DNA of 64,000 bases, from the NCBI GenBank assembly GCA_000818945.1, contig KN805381.1, forward strand, positions 353,035-417,034, in the 5' to 3' direction. Source of the DNA: Schizochytrium sp. CCTCC M209059. Lineage: Eukaryota; Sar; Bigyra; Thraustochytrida; Thraustochytriidae. A model generated the notes under the pieces. It ran no database searches, had not been told where the DNA came from, and saw nothing but the letters and a program-made list of their open reading frames with translations. Below, piece by piece: positions 48,636 through 58,506 of the stretch (position 1 is the stretch's first letter; the number at the start of each line of letters is the position of its first letter). Made by a program: the position numbers and the translations under genes.

Positions 48636-50120
48636 TTACTCGAATCGAATGAGACCGTTGTCACGCATCAGTGCAAAACGATTGCGCCACTTTGGATCCT
48701 GCATGTACTCCTGCAGCTTGGTAGGGTCCGCAGCGCACTTTTGCATGACAGCTTGCGTCTCAGGGTCCGAGAGAATCTCGCGTAAATCGTCGCGAGCCAG
48801 AACCTTTTTCACCTCGCGCTGAACCTTGGCTTCTTCCTGCGTCATGACCGCTGGTGCTGTGGCTTCAACAGCAGCTTGAACTTGCTGTTTTTCAAGCTCT
48901 GTGCCCATCTCAGTAAAGTGCTTACCCAAGGTTTTCATGAACTCTTCGATAAGCGCGCGAGCATCAGGTGTCGTACCATACTCCTTCATCGCGGCTGTCG
49001 GGTTTTCTTGGATGCGTTGGAAAAGGGCCGCGCTCCGTGGATCTGCCATGCCTCGTGCGAGGATTGGGTTGGCAAGAATTCTTTCCTGAAGCTTTTGGTT
49101 GGCCCAGTCGCCCTTTTCCAGCTCTCGCACGACCTTTTGCGCCTCTGGAATTTCCCATCTGGCGTCTTCGCTCTTGGGTTTAGAGTTTGTGCCTTGCTTG
49201 TTTTCTTTGCTACTACTGTCGCGATGTTTGTTTCCGCCAATGACCGGCATCTTGTAGACATCGTAGGCGTCTGGGTACATTTTTTGGAATTCGCGCTCCA
49301 AAGCAGGCTTTTCCTTGGCGCTCACTCTTGAGGTACCGCGCTCGAGACACTGTTTGGCGTCTTGGTGACGGCCAAGCGTGCGAAGAGCGAGTGCGCGACG
49401 GACGTAGGCTTTGGCCCATGTGGGTCGAAGCGAGATGGCCTTTGTTGCGTCCGCCTCTGCAGCTTTGGCATCGCCGAGCTTGAGTGCCACGAGCGCACGG
49501 TTGCAAAAGAGCGCAGCCTCGTCTTCATACCAGCCGGGCTCAAACCCAGAGGCCTTGCAGTGCTCGATGGCACGCGTGTATGAAGTGCGTGCCTCGTCGA
49601 GCTTTGACTCCTTAAAGGCTGTGTTGCCCAGGTTTTTGAGTTTGTCAAGCTCTGCAGCACGGTTTTTTTGTCGCCGAAGGTTGGCTTTCATGGCGTCTGC
49701 AAGCCCTGCGCCAAAGCTTTCGTCCATGCGTTTGCGCTCTGCCTCTTTTTGCGCCTGAATTTTTGCTTGAGCGGCCTCGCTAGCTGCTTGCATTTGCTCC
49801 ATGAGCGTTGGGCCATCCTCCTCGTCTGGCGTTGGCGGCACCTCGGCGTTCTTCATCGGGACGTTATTCTGTGCATTTTCCTGTTGATTCGACTTTGTCA
49901 TATCGCATACCTCCTCTCCGTCCTCGTCCTCCCCGTCCTCGTCTTCCTCGTCGCTATCTGCCAGCGGAGGCGGAACACTCGCTCGGAGTTCTTGTTCGTC
50001 GCGCCGCGGGCTCGCGTCACCGGACGTCGTTCGCAGCTCCTCGAGCTGGCTGCCGAGTCGATCCACACTCGCTTCGCCTGGCCTGGTCTCGGCCGCGGGG
50101 CCTGCTTCCGTCGTCGCCAT
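48636..50120 (-). CDS. STI1/Hip-like TPR co-chaperone
   Basis: 494 residues. The acidic N-terminus (DSDEEDEDGEDEDGEEVCD) is followed by a helical segment and three TPR units at about 155-275 (LKNLGNTAFKESKLDEARTS, NRALVALKLGDAKAAEADA, YVRRALALRTLGRHQDAKQC). Two STI1/DP helical domains follow: about 345-400 (LQERILANPILARGMADPRS) and 435-494 (DDLREILSDPETQAVMQKCA, LQEYMQDPKWRNRFALM). TPRs of this type hold the C-terminal tails of Hsp70 or Hsp90, and DP domains bind client or chaperone segments. The single TPR block and two DP domains place it between Hip and STI1/Hop. It is convergent with the LCCL gene and divergent from the CREST-like gene. Confidence 0.85.
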   Translation of the reverse strand: MATTEAGPAAETRPGEASVDRLGSQLEELRTTSGDASPRRDEQELRASVPPPLADSDEEDEDGEDEDGEEVCDMTKSNQQENAQNNVPMKNAEVPPTPDEEDGPTLMEQMQAASEAAQAKIQAQKEAERKRMDESFGAGLADAMKANLRRQKNRAAELDKLKNLGNTAFKESKLDEARTSYTRAIEHCKASGFEPGWYEDEAALFCNRALVALKLGDAKAAEADATKAISLRPTWAKAYVRRALALRTLGRHQDAKQCLERGTSRVSAKEKPALEREFQKMYPDAYDVYKMPVIGGNKHRDSSSKENKQGTNSKPKSEDARWEIPEAQKVVRELEKGDWANQKLQERILANPILARGMADPRSAALFQRIQENPTAAMKEYGTTPDARALIEEFMKTLGKHFTEMGTELEKQQVQAAVEATAPAVMTQEEAKVQREVKKVLARDDLREILSDPETQAVMQKCAADPTKLQEYMQDPKWRNRFALMRDNGLIRFE

Positions 50121-50140
50121 GCTGCCGCCGTCGCTGCCGC

Positions 50141-50204
50141 CGTCACCAGCGTCGCCAGCGTCGCCAGCGTCGCCAGCGTCGCCAGCGTCGCCAGCGTCGC
50201 CAGC
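50141..50204. repeat. (GTCGCCAGC)n 9-bp minisatellite
   Basis: Seven copies of GTCGCCAGC, 20 bases upstream of the STI1/Hip-like start, so in its 5' UTR or promoter. Confidence 0.93.
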
Positions 50205-50434
50205 CGGCCGTTGAGTTGAAGGTTTGCTAGGCGCCTCGTCTTCTCTCTCTCTCTCTTTCTATGTGTTTTGAAAATGTGGCTTCTGTCTCGCAGAACGTGA
50301 TCCAGGTCTGCTCGCGCAGGCCTCACGACGGCATTCGCGAGAGGCCGCCGCCGGGCAGGCAGCGAGCTGGGCAGCAGCGCCTGGCCCGGCGCCTGCAAAG
50401 AGAACGGCGAGAGCTCTCGTCGCGACGCGACACG

Positions 50435-52174
50435 ATGGCGAAGATGGTGGCCAAAACGACCGCCGCCCTCGCGGCACTCGCCCTCGTGCTCGCCTGCTGC
50501 GCCGCTTGCGCTGAGGCCGGGGCGGACGGCGGACGCCGCGATGTGATGGCGTGCTGCGAACCACTAGGGACCGGCGCAGCGCCTTCATCGTGCGGGGCTG
50601 CCGGATATGGCTATAAATGGGTGCAGGAAGACACAAAGCAAAAGGACCGCCCGCTGCTGGCGCGCGGCAGCGCCAAGAGAAGAGACGCTGACGTGCAGGC
50701 CGGCGGCTTCGCGGCACTTGCCTGCATCCTTGCCGTCGTGACTCTGTTGGGCGAAACACTTGTTTTCGCAGATATTCCGGACCAAACCTTGGTTCTCACA
50801 CGGATCGCGTCCGTGCTTGGTGTTTTGGGCTGCGCTTTTTCGCAAATGCGTTGCACCAAGATGTTGGATCTGAGCCCTCTGGGATGGATGCGTGTGGCCA
50901 ATGTCGCAAGCTTGATGCATTTATGCTCGATGTTGAGCGCCGTATGTCTGGGAAGCAGCGCTGAAAGGCGAACGAAGGAAGTTGTAGAGTATTGCTTTGC
51001 CGTACTCATCACTTTTACGCAAGAAAAGCTATTGTGGAAGCCTCTGCAAAGCACGCTGATTCCACTTTTTGCAATGGGAGCAATCATGTTGCTACGTCGA
51101 CGATTGCGACTCGAAACGAGCGTCCTTTTGGTGACTGCAATGGCGCTCGCGACCTTGTCTCTGTTGATGCCGGCCTTTGATGACACGCAGTTGGGTCCCG
51201 ATGCCAATTCTATGGCGTACTCAGCTTCGCCGGATCAGAGACTTTGGGCTGCTTTGACCTGGCCGCTCGTGGCACTTCCGGGCGTGGCTAGCATTTGTGC
51301 GGCGTGCCGTGGAAATAGACTTGCGAGCATTGCCTTTGGGATCCCATGCTTGGCAGCACTGAGTTCTATACTCATGGCCCCCAAAATATTGCCCTTGTTT
51401 GCTCGAGACGCTGCAGGTGCCGGGAACATGGGTCGCTGGTGCTGCTTGCGTCCATTAGTTGAGGGCGGAAAGTGCAATCATGCAACGCGAGGCATGCGCT
51501 GGTTTCACCACTTTGAGCGAGGGACTACGGTGTGGTCGCCCGAGGTGCGCGCGATGACAATTATAACAGTTTTGACAAACTTGAGCGGAATCCCTGTCGC
51601 CCTTTTAACGTGGCGCAATGGGACAGTGAGTCCATCTATTATTGCAATGGCTACAATCGTGTTTTCTACCTTGTACCATCTTGCGGACACGATCGACAAC
51701 ACAGTTTTGGGCATGACTGAGGGAAACTGGCATCGTCTGGACAATATTTTCGCAATCCTAAGCTTTGTATCGGTGCAGCTGTATGTGCTCGACGCAACGA
51801 TCGACTCGCAGACGATGCAGCAGGTCCGCACGGGGTTTTTGCTATTGACCATTTTGCTACAAGAGATTGGACCGTGGCGTCTGGAATGCACGCTGATTCC
51901 TGTGCTGGCGTCATCTGCTGTGCTTGCGATATACCTTTATAAGAATCAGCCCATACGTGCGTCATTGAGTCGTAATCCGGAGGGAGCCTTTAGCCGCGCG
52001 TTTGCTCTTCTTGGTCTGGGCGTGATGGGATTTGTTAAGGGCCTTGATGAAGATACAGACTGGCTGCGCATTGCGCATGGCTGCTGGCACCTTTTCACGG
52101 GTTTAAGTTTTTATTACTTTGCCAAGGGTTTGCACCACGTTGTGGAGGAACATCAAGCTAAGCGACAGTTCTAA
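50435..52174 (+). CDS. multispan membrane protein, CREST-superfamily-like (TMEM8/PAQR/ceramidase type)
   Basis: 579 residues from the ATG at 50435, which opens a clear signal peptide (MAKMVAKTTAALAALALVLA, cleavage near CAEAG). An earlier in-frame ATG at 50261 would add 58 basic residues and bury the signal, so it is less likely. About 12-14 hydrophobic spans follow. Near 410 is STLYHLAD, then DNTVLGMTEGNWHRLDNIFA, and near 547 HGCWHLFTGLSFYYFAKG. The pattern S-x3-H, Asp, and C-terminal H-x3-H is the metal-hydrolase signature of the CREST superfamily (alkaline ceramidases, PAQR receptors, Per1, SID-1, TMEM8). A zinc-dependent lipid or GPI-anchor hydrolase role is therefore inferred. The protein may hold two related halves, as the first 300 residues are also spans. 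Confidence 0.68.
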   Translation: MAKMVAKTTAALAALALVLACCAACAEAGADGGRRDVMACCEPLGTGAAPSSCGAAGYGYKWVQEDTKQKDRPLLARGSAKRRDADVQAGGFAALACILAVVTLLGETLVFADIPDQTLVLTRIASVLGVLGCAFSQMRCTKMLDLSPLGWMRVANVASLMHLCSMLSAVCLGSSAERRTKEVVEYCFAVLITFTQEKLLWKPLQSTLIPLFAMGAIMLLRRRLRLETSVLLVTAMALATLSLLMPAFDDTQLGPDANSMAYSASPDQRLWAALTWPLVALPGVASICAACRGNRLASIAFGIPCLAALSSILMAPKILPLFARDAAGAGNMGRWCCLRPLVEGGKCNHATRGMRWFHHFERGTTVWSPEVRAMTIITVLTNLSGIPVALLTWRNGTVSPSIIAMATIVFSTLYHLADTIDNTVLGMTEGNWHRLDNIFAILSFVSVQLYVLDATIDSQTMQQVRTGFLLLTILLQEIGPWRLECTLIPVLASSAVLAIYLYKNQPIRASLSRNPEGAFSRAFALLGLGVMGFVKGLDEDTDWLRIAHGCWHLFTGLSFYYFAKGLHHVVEEHQAKRQF

Positions 52175-52330
52175 GAATACTTGTTTGTAACATGTGTGAT
52201 GAGTACAAGAAAAAGTGAGAGCGCAGAGTGCGCGCCATGTTGCGTGGCTGTCGATGCGAATGAACTACTAGCTTACTGTTTTGTTTGTTTGTTTGTTTCT
52301 TTTCGCCTCAAGGCTCGACTTAGGCCAAGA

Positions 52331-53230
52331 CTATTGCGCTGAGCCCGCGTAAGCCACACCTTGCTGACCTGGCGGACGCGCTTGCGCTGTGGACGATGAT
52401 GATGATGATGATGATGAGGAGGAGGAGGAGGAGGAAGACGGCGCAGCAGCAGTGGAGTTTTTCCCTGAGGCTGCAGTGGTCTTTGCCGCCTCGCTCTTGA
52501 TCTCGCGCAGCTCATTGACGAGCGCAGACATTTCAGAGAGCTCTTGGCAAGTGCGGTCGATTTCCTGAGAAACAAACTTTTGCGCAGCCACAAGAGACTT
52601 CATACATTCGGTCTCGGATACTGTTGTGAAACAGGGCCGGAGTTGCTCTGGCGAGACATTTCGCGGCAACTTGTTGATGTCATGTTCAGAGAGTGTCTTG
52701 TAAAATGCCTCGGTTGGCTCATGAAAGATAATTTCCTCGTAGCGCTCCTCAACGACGGGTTTCTTCTTCAGAGTTGCGACATTTGCCGCCGAGCTTCCGG
52801 CGGGATAGAGACGCAAAAAGTGAATCATGTCAAACGAGGTTTCGTCCTCATCCCGAAGCACGACCGTGATTTTGGCATCGAATTCGCCCCAGCCGGACTG
52901 CGTCACGACGTAGGGCGGCTTTTCGCACGTAACCACGGGGACCTGGCAACTTGGATGCAGCGTGAAGATGACGCGACGGATCATGTACGAAAGGTCCTCG
53001 TCATCGAGACCGCGAACGTATATGCTCCACTCGTGCGTGGCATCCTCCGTGCTGCGCTTGCCCAAAAAGAAGGCCACGGACCCGTATACGATGGGCCGTA
53101 CCACGGTTTTGCCGTGCATGACAGGTCGCGCAGCTGCCGTGGTCGTTGTCGATGGCGCAGAGGCAGGCGCGGTCTTGCCGGGCGCGGTCCCCGACGCGGC
53201 CCCCGGCTCCCCCGCTCCGCCAGCAGTCAT
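52331..53230 (-). CDS. YEATS4: YEATS-domain protein, GAS41/Yaf9 type
   Basis: 299 residues from the first ATG; the frame extends upstream only from a TTG. A Thr/Ala/Pro-rich leader (1-35) precedes the YEATS domain (about 40-165): IVYGSVAFFLG, THEWSIYVRGLDDEDLSYMI, VIFTLHPSC, PPYVVTQSGWGEFDAKITV. The WGEF loop and the aromatic positions form the acyl-lysine pocket. A coiled coil at about 210-250 follows (FVSQEIDRTCQELSEMSALV), as in GAS41/Yaf9, subunits of the NuA4/TIP60 and SWR1/SRCAP complexes. The C-terminus holds 16 serines from a GAT/GAG repeat on the plus strand (about 52399-52440). It converges with the CREST-like gene. Confidence 0.92.
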   Translation of the reverse strand: MTAGGAGEPGAASGTAPGKTAPASAPSTTTTAAARPVMHGKTVVRPIVYGSVAFFLGKRSTEDATHEWSIYVRGLDDEDLSYMIRRVIFTLHPSCQVPVVTCEKPPYVVTQSGWGEFDAKITVVLRDEDETSFDMIHFLRLYPAGSSAANVATLKKKPVVEERYEEIIFHEPTEAFYKTLSEHDINKLPRNVSPEQLRPCFTTVSETECMKSLVAAQKFVSQEIDRTCQELSEMSALVNELREIKSEAAKTTAASGKNSTAAAPSSSSSSSSSSSSSSSSTAQARPPGQQGVAYAGSAQ

Positions 53231-53673
53231 CTTCTTGCGCGCTGCGGCCAGCAACTGATTTTTCAATTTTGGTTATGATTTCGACGGTGTTGTTGGTGTG
53301 AGCGATCGAAGGCAGCATTTCTTTCGAGACAAGCCAATTCAGCCTGAGCGCGCACATTGACCGCGCCAAATGCGGACCGTCTGTCCCGAGCCTTGGCTCG
53401 ATAAGCGTTCAATTTGCCACATGCAAATCAAGTTTGTTCTTTATGGCAGGTGTCTCGAAATTTTGTTGGCCGTCATCTGTGAAACTTGCTCGTGACGTAA
53501 CCACCGCCCGCAGAAGCGAAAACCATCGGGTGAGACCCCTTTTGTCTATTTATCGAGGAGGGAATGCGGAGTGAAGCGTAGAGTGACGGTGATGTTTCGT
53601 AGCGCAAAATCGTTCTCTTTAGATACTTTTTTTCCCTAAAATATTTATAAAACCCACATGAGTTATGAACGCG
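53231..53673. other. intergenic between YEATS and ubiquitin-TIR genes
   Basis: 440 bp between two minus-strand genes, holding the 5' flank of the YEATS gene and the AT-rich 3' flank of the TIR gene. No repeat or RNA gene seen. Confidence 0.45.
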
Positions 53674-55656
53674 CTAGCAAATCAGACATCCTCTACGATC
53701 TTGTGCTGGCTGCCGGATAATGCGTTGGGAAAGACGCGAGGCCGTAGAGGCTGCCGATGATCGCCGTGAAGGGCGCTTGCCTGCCAGAGCACCGGGGTTG
53801 GAGGCCGCAAAAAAGTCTTGGATATCGCGATTGATTTTGCGCACGCACATACCAAAGACGGCATCGTAGATGGGGAGCGCGTTGGAGGATTTGACGCGGT
53901 CCAGGCCATCAGGAAGGATGCTCATTTCGGCGCCAATGTCAACGTGCTCGCGAAAGACGGGAACAATGAGCATTTTGGGATTTGCGCACGCCAGGCGAAG
54001 CTCTTCAAGGCACCAATCGGTGACACCGTTGGCGTGGTTCCTGGCCATGAGCGTTGCAGACGAGAGTTCGGAGGCCGGAGCCACCCCGCCAGAAGGCGCT
54101 GCCGTAAAGAGAGGCATAAGTACGCGGGAGCGCTTGACGGCACGATCAAGTTGGGCTCGAAAGTTGCCCGCACCAAGACCGTGGTCATCGCTAACGTCGA
54201 GAAAAACAGTATAGCCGAATCGCTCGAGGTGCAAACGCAGACGATCCGCAAAGTCGAGCTGCGCACGGCGATACGAGATGAAAATGTCGTGGTCATACTT
54301 GTTGGAGTCCGGTAGGCGAAGGGCAAAGTCCTGAGGAAGGACGCGCTGGGAGGTGTCCTTTTCACTAGAAGCCATGTCGGGTGCAGGCGGAGCGTACTGC
54401 ATGCCGGGTCGGTCCGCTGACAGCGAGGGAATCTGCAGGCCACTCATGTAGGTAAGGAATTTGCGAAGATCTTTGACAGAGTAGCTGGTCCCGGTGGAAC
54501 CCTTTTCGATACGCGCACCGGTCTGAGCCGCAAAGAAATCGCCTGGAGCGATTTCTGGCTTGGCGCTCTGGCCCTGAACGCCAACGGAGAAAAAGACGCG
54601 AGCTTGAGCGCCAGAGGGCAGCGTCAGGCAGGCTGTGATGATGTGAGAGCGCACAGCATCCTGCATGATGCTGGTTACGGCAAAAGAGACCATCGACTTT
54701 GTTCCTGTCCAAAGCAGGAGATTTTCGGGCGCTGCACACTGGAAATAGTTGTGGTCAAAGTCGAGGTGAACGGGATAGCTCTGGTTGCGCTTGAGAAGGA
54801 CAGGGCCGTGCATGCCGACTTGGACGTTGCCACCTGTGGCCCCGCTGGGGTCTTGAGCGTCTGCAAAGGCCATCAATGTGAGGATAAAGGTCTCTTTGGG
54901 GGCAACTGCCTGGGCGGGGCCGTAGGCGTTCAAATAGGCAATGTCGAGTTCATCTGCCGAGGAGATGCGCGCAATGGTGTCTGGGACTGTGGCAGGCGGT
55001 GTGCCGCCACGCAGACGCAGTACGAGAGAAGCGTTAACACTTGCTCCGTTTTCGGAGACGAGTTCGTCATCAAGCACTTGCTGGCCGGCAATGATGAGGC
55101 GCTGCTGGTCGGGAGGGATGCCCTCGCGATCGAAGATGCGTTCCTTGGCTTCACCCCAGGTTTCTCCTTGTAAGGTGTCGAGGTAGATGGTTTTTCCTGT
55201 CAAAGTCTTGACGGTCAAGGGGATGGTGGGCTGCGCCATTTTCTTCTTCATGATTTTCTTGGTGCTTGGTTTTCTCCTTGTTGAAGAGACTGCTGCTGCT
55301 GCAGCTGCTGCAGCTGCTGGTGGTTCGTTATCATCGAAAGCGAGAAGGTCTCCTCCAGCCCTTGCGAGTACGTCGTCACCATTCTCGTCGTCTTCTTCTG
55401 TATCGTCTTCGTCGTCGGCAAGGATGAGGCGAACTTCGAAGATGAAAGGAAAATCAAAGAGGTCGGCAAGAGTACCCTCGTCATCGGCCGTGAACTGCTT
55501 GCGCAAGGCAGACTTGCGAGTGCGCGCTTCGAGGGCAAGAATGTCAAGGCCAGGTACCTCTTCGTCGACGAGCTCAAGCACGTCGGCCACGGCAAAAGTG
55601 GGATCAACGTCGAGCGCGAGGATGATATCGCCGGGAATGTCGACCAGCAGCAACAT
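53674..55656 (-). CDS. ubiquitin-domain + TIR-domain fusion ending in a CaaX box
   Basis: 660 residues from the first ATG; the upstream open frame is a GTG-started artefact of a tetramer repeat. Residues 1-80 are a small alpha/beta domain I do not recognise, then an acidic stretch (81-96) and a poly-Ala linker. Residues about 145-218 are a ubiquitin domain (VKTLTGKTIYLDTLQGETWG, EGIPPDQQRLIIAGQQ) ending LRLRGG at 213-218. Residues 250-365 look like a beta-sandwich (PVHLDFDHNYFQCAAPENLL, LLWTGTKSMVSFAV). Residues about 453-575 are a TIR domain: YDHDIFISYRR, GYTVFLDVSDDHGLGAGNF (BB loop) and DWCLEELRLAC, whose second Glu (552) aligns with the catalytic Glu of SARM1-type NADases. The end is basic (KRPSRRSS, QDRRG) followed by CLIC, a CaaX prenylation motif. 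A membrane-tethered signalling or immune role is inferred. Prenylation and NADase activity are predictions. Confidence 0.85.
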   Translation of the reverse strand: MLLLVDIPGDIILALDVDPTFAVADVLELVDEEVPGLDILALEARTRKSALRKQFTADDEGTLADLFDFPFIFEVRLILADDEDDTEEDDENGDDVLARAGGDLLAFDDNEPPAAAAAAAAAVSSTRRKPSTKKIMKKKMAQPTIPLTVKTLTGKTIYLDTLQGETWGEAKERIFDREGIPPDQQRLIIAGQQVLDDELVSENGASVNASLVLRLRGGTPPATVPDTIARISSADELDIAYLNAYGPAQAVAPKETFILTLMAFADAQDPSGATGGNVQVGMHGPVLLKRNQSYPVHLDFDHNYFQCAAPENLLLWTGTKSMVSFAVTSIMQDAVRSHIITACLTLPSGAQARVFFSVGVQGQSAKPEIAPGDFFAAQTGARIEKGSTGTSYSVKDLRKFLTYMSGLQIPSLSADRPGMQYAPPAPDMASSEKDTSQRVLPQDFALRLPDSNKYDHDIFISYRRAQLDFADRLRLHLERFGYTVFLDVSDDHGLGAGNFRAQLDRAVKRSRVLMPLFTAAPSGGVAPASELSSATLMARNHANGVTDWCLEELRLACANPKMLIVPVFREHVDIGAEMSILPDGLDRVKSSNALPIYDAVFGMCVRKINRDIQDFFAASNPGALAGKRPSRRSSAASTASRLSQRIIRQPAQDRRGCLIC

Positions 55657-55675
55657 CGTTCGTGCTCGCGTTCCT

Positions 55676-55720
55676 CCGTCCGTCCGTCCGTCCGTCCGTA
55701 CGTACGTACGTGCGTGCGTC
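55676..55720. repeat. (CCGT)n/(ACGT)n microsatellite
   Basis: CCGT tetramers grading into ACGT and GCGT units, within 70 bases upstream of the ubiquitin-TIR start. Confidence 0.92.
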
Positions 55721-58457
55721 CGGCCGCTCGTCCGGGTCGTTCGTCTGCACTCGCCCACCGTCGCTCGCGTCCGTTCGCGTTTCGTTCTGAAGAGCTTTTG
55801 CTACTTTCCGCACGCCGCCGCACACCCACAGGCTGGGCGGGTGAGGCGACGGTCAGTCAAGGCGCCCAGCGCGGAGCTGAGCTGGCCGGCGCGTGCCGCT
55901 GCACACACCTTTTTGCGCAACGCATTCTAGTATCCCCGCTCTTCGCACACCCGCAGCAAGCGGGGACCCCGAGGCACTGCTCGCTGCTTCGCGATCGCGC
56001 TCGGCGTCGCTCGCTCGCTCGCTCGCCCGCTGACTGGCGCAGCTGATCCGCAACAATCTCGACCGCTGCGCGTTGCTGCGTCGGCTGCACGGTGGTCGGC
56101 CAGGCCTGGTCGCGCCCAACTGCCGCCGCGTCCAGGCCATTCCTGCCTCCTGTGAGGCGCGGGGACGGCAGGATCCACTCTAGCCACGCAAAAGCCGCGA
56201 CAAAAGCTGCGAGGCCCGCTCAAGAGTCGCTCGGGCCACGCAGCATGATGATCCAGCCGGTCCAGGCCGCCTGAGGAGCCGCGGGCGGCGAGTACGGTCG
56301 TCCGTGGCCGCGTCCTGCGAGCGACTCGGAACGGCAGCAGAGCACGCACCAGCGTCAGGCAAGAGGCCGAAAATGGTAAAGTGTCGCTACGTACTTAAGC
56401 CCCAGACTGCGAGCGTGTCCTCGAGGGCGCAGGGCCGGCCGCTCGACCTTGTTTCCGTCAAGGAGGGACAGCGGAGAGGGCACGCGCCCGCGGACGCGCG
56501 CCGCCGTGGCCATGCCGGTGGCGCGGCCTCAAAACTCGCGATCCCCTTCCTCCCCGGCGTGGCGCGCAGCTGCTCTAGAGGGACGGCGACTGCGACCAGC
56601 TAGCTAGCAGCAGCGAGGGGCCGCGTCTTCTTGACTGCCTGCCTGGCTGCCTGCGGCTGCTGCTGCCAGGTTGACGCGCCTCGACGCGCCGCGACGTCGT
56701 CACGGTAGCAGCAAGCGAGCGAGCTAGCTAGCAAGCAAGCAAGCTGGCCGCTGTCGCGAGTTCGAGTTGGTCGGCAGGTATGTATGTGTACGTATGTACG
56801 TATATCTCGTCTCACAGTCAGCTACTAGCTATTGCAGGCAGGCAGGCAGAGCGAGAGAAAGATAGCCTGAGAAAGCTAGTCAGTTGGACCAACTTGGAGG
56901 GAAAGGGAGCCTCGCCTCGCGGCCTCGCCTCGCCTCGCCTTGCCTTGCCTCGCCTCGCCGTGCCGAGTCCGCGGCCCTGTCCCGCCGCCACCACTTGCGG
57001 CAGGGCCAGTGGCAGTGGCAGTGGTGGCGCACTGCAAGTTTCGAGTGGTGGTCGTCCGTCCACCAGCCGGAGTCTGTTTCTCTGGCTAGCGGGCGCTCAC
57101 TGCACGCATGGCTGCTGCTGGCTGTGCTGCAGGCGATGGATAGATTGCTGCTTCAAGTCGCCCATCATGGTGGGCCGCCGACCGCGACCGACCTCGCGTC
57201 GATTCGAAGCTCTTCAAAGCTTCGTTCGCAGCGGCCAGTCCAGGCAGCTTGCTAGCTCAGTCCGTGCGCGTCCGTGATCACGGCGGCGGTCCGACGGCCG
57301 GCCTGTGCTCGCTCGCTCTGGCTGCTGCCGCTGCCAAGTCCAAGTCCGTGGCTGGCGGGCTGGCTAGCGGCCATGGCTGTCTAGCTCTAGCTCTAGCTCT
57401 AGCTACATATAGCTATATAGCAAGCTGTAGCTAGCGTTCGCAGTTTGGCTTCCTGGCGCGTTGCCATCCCGCTCCACTTGCTTCCTTCGCTGCTCCCTCT
57501 CGCTTAGCCAGCAAGCGAGCGAGCGCGCTTCATCGACCGGTCGTCGTCGTCGTCGTCGTCGCCCTGCCGCGCCGCCGCGCTGCGCCTCGCCTTCGGTCTG
57601 CGGGTCTTCCGTCGTCGATGGCGGGCGTCCTGCTCGCCGTCCGCACCGTCATGTACGTACGTATGTGTATGTGATGTGATCGAGATATCTGTCTGTCTCT
57701 CTCGCTCTGTGTGGCCCGCGCCGAAGATGCATTGGTCCACTTGCGGCTCCTTCGTTCACAGTGGATCCGCGCGTCGGCCAGTCGGTCTCTCGCGCGCTGC
57801 AAGTGCGCAAAGACAGACAGCGGCCAGCGAGGAAGCGCCTTCCGCCGCGGTTAGACTGGGTCGCCTCGTTCGGTAGTTAGGCTGCTTCCGACAGCGGCCG
57901 GTGGTTACCTTCCTCGCTTCCTTCCCTACCGCACGCACGCCCCTCCCTCCCTCCCCGGGCCGGCTCGCTGCGCACGGGAAAGCGCTGCTGGCCGCAGCCT
58001 CGCGCTCAGGCGGGCGGAGGGAGAACGAGCCGCGGCGGCGGGTGGGCGCAGCAAGCCGCGTAAAGAATGCGGCCACGGCGAGGAAAGTTTGCTTGCGTGT
58101 CTCTGTCTCTGCGAGCGAGGACACCGTGAGCCAAAAGGAAGCTTTCTTTTTTCATATATTTATTTTCAAATAAATTTTCCCATGTTCATTGCTGTTGCAG
58201 TGCAGGCGTCTGTCTGTCTGTCTGTCTCTCTGTCTGGCTACTGCTGCTGCGAGCTCGCTGAGCCTGCCTGCCTGCCTGCCTGCCTGGCGGGCGCCCGTGC
58301 GCGGGAGGCGGGCGCGGCGCGGCGCGGGCCCGCGCGCCGGGCCGGCCGTCGGTCTGTCAGTCGCGGCAGTCTGGCTGTCAGTCTGTGAGTCTGTCTGTCC
58401 GTGTGCGCGCTCGGCTTCCTCCTGCAGCCTTTTGGACAGACAGATAGACAGACTGAG

Positions 58458-58504
<47 letters not shown>

Positions 58505-58506
58505 AA
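58458..58506. repeat. (GAAA)n microsatellite abutting the gap
   Basis: About 12 GAAA units run directly into the N stretch, so the array length is unknown and probably caused the gap. Confidence 0.95.
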
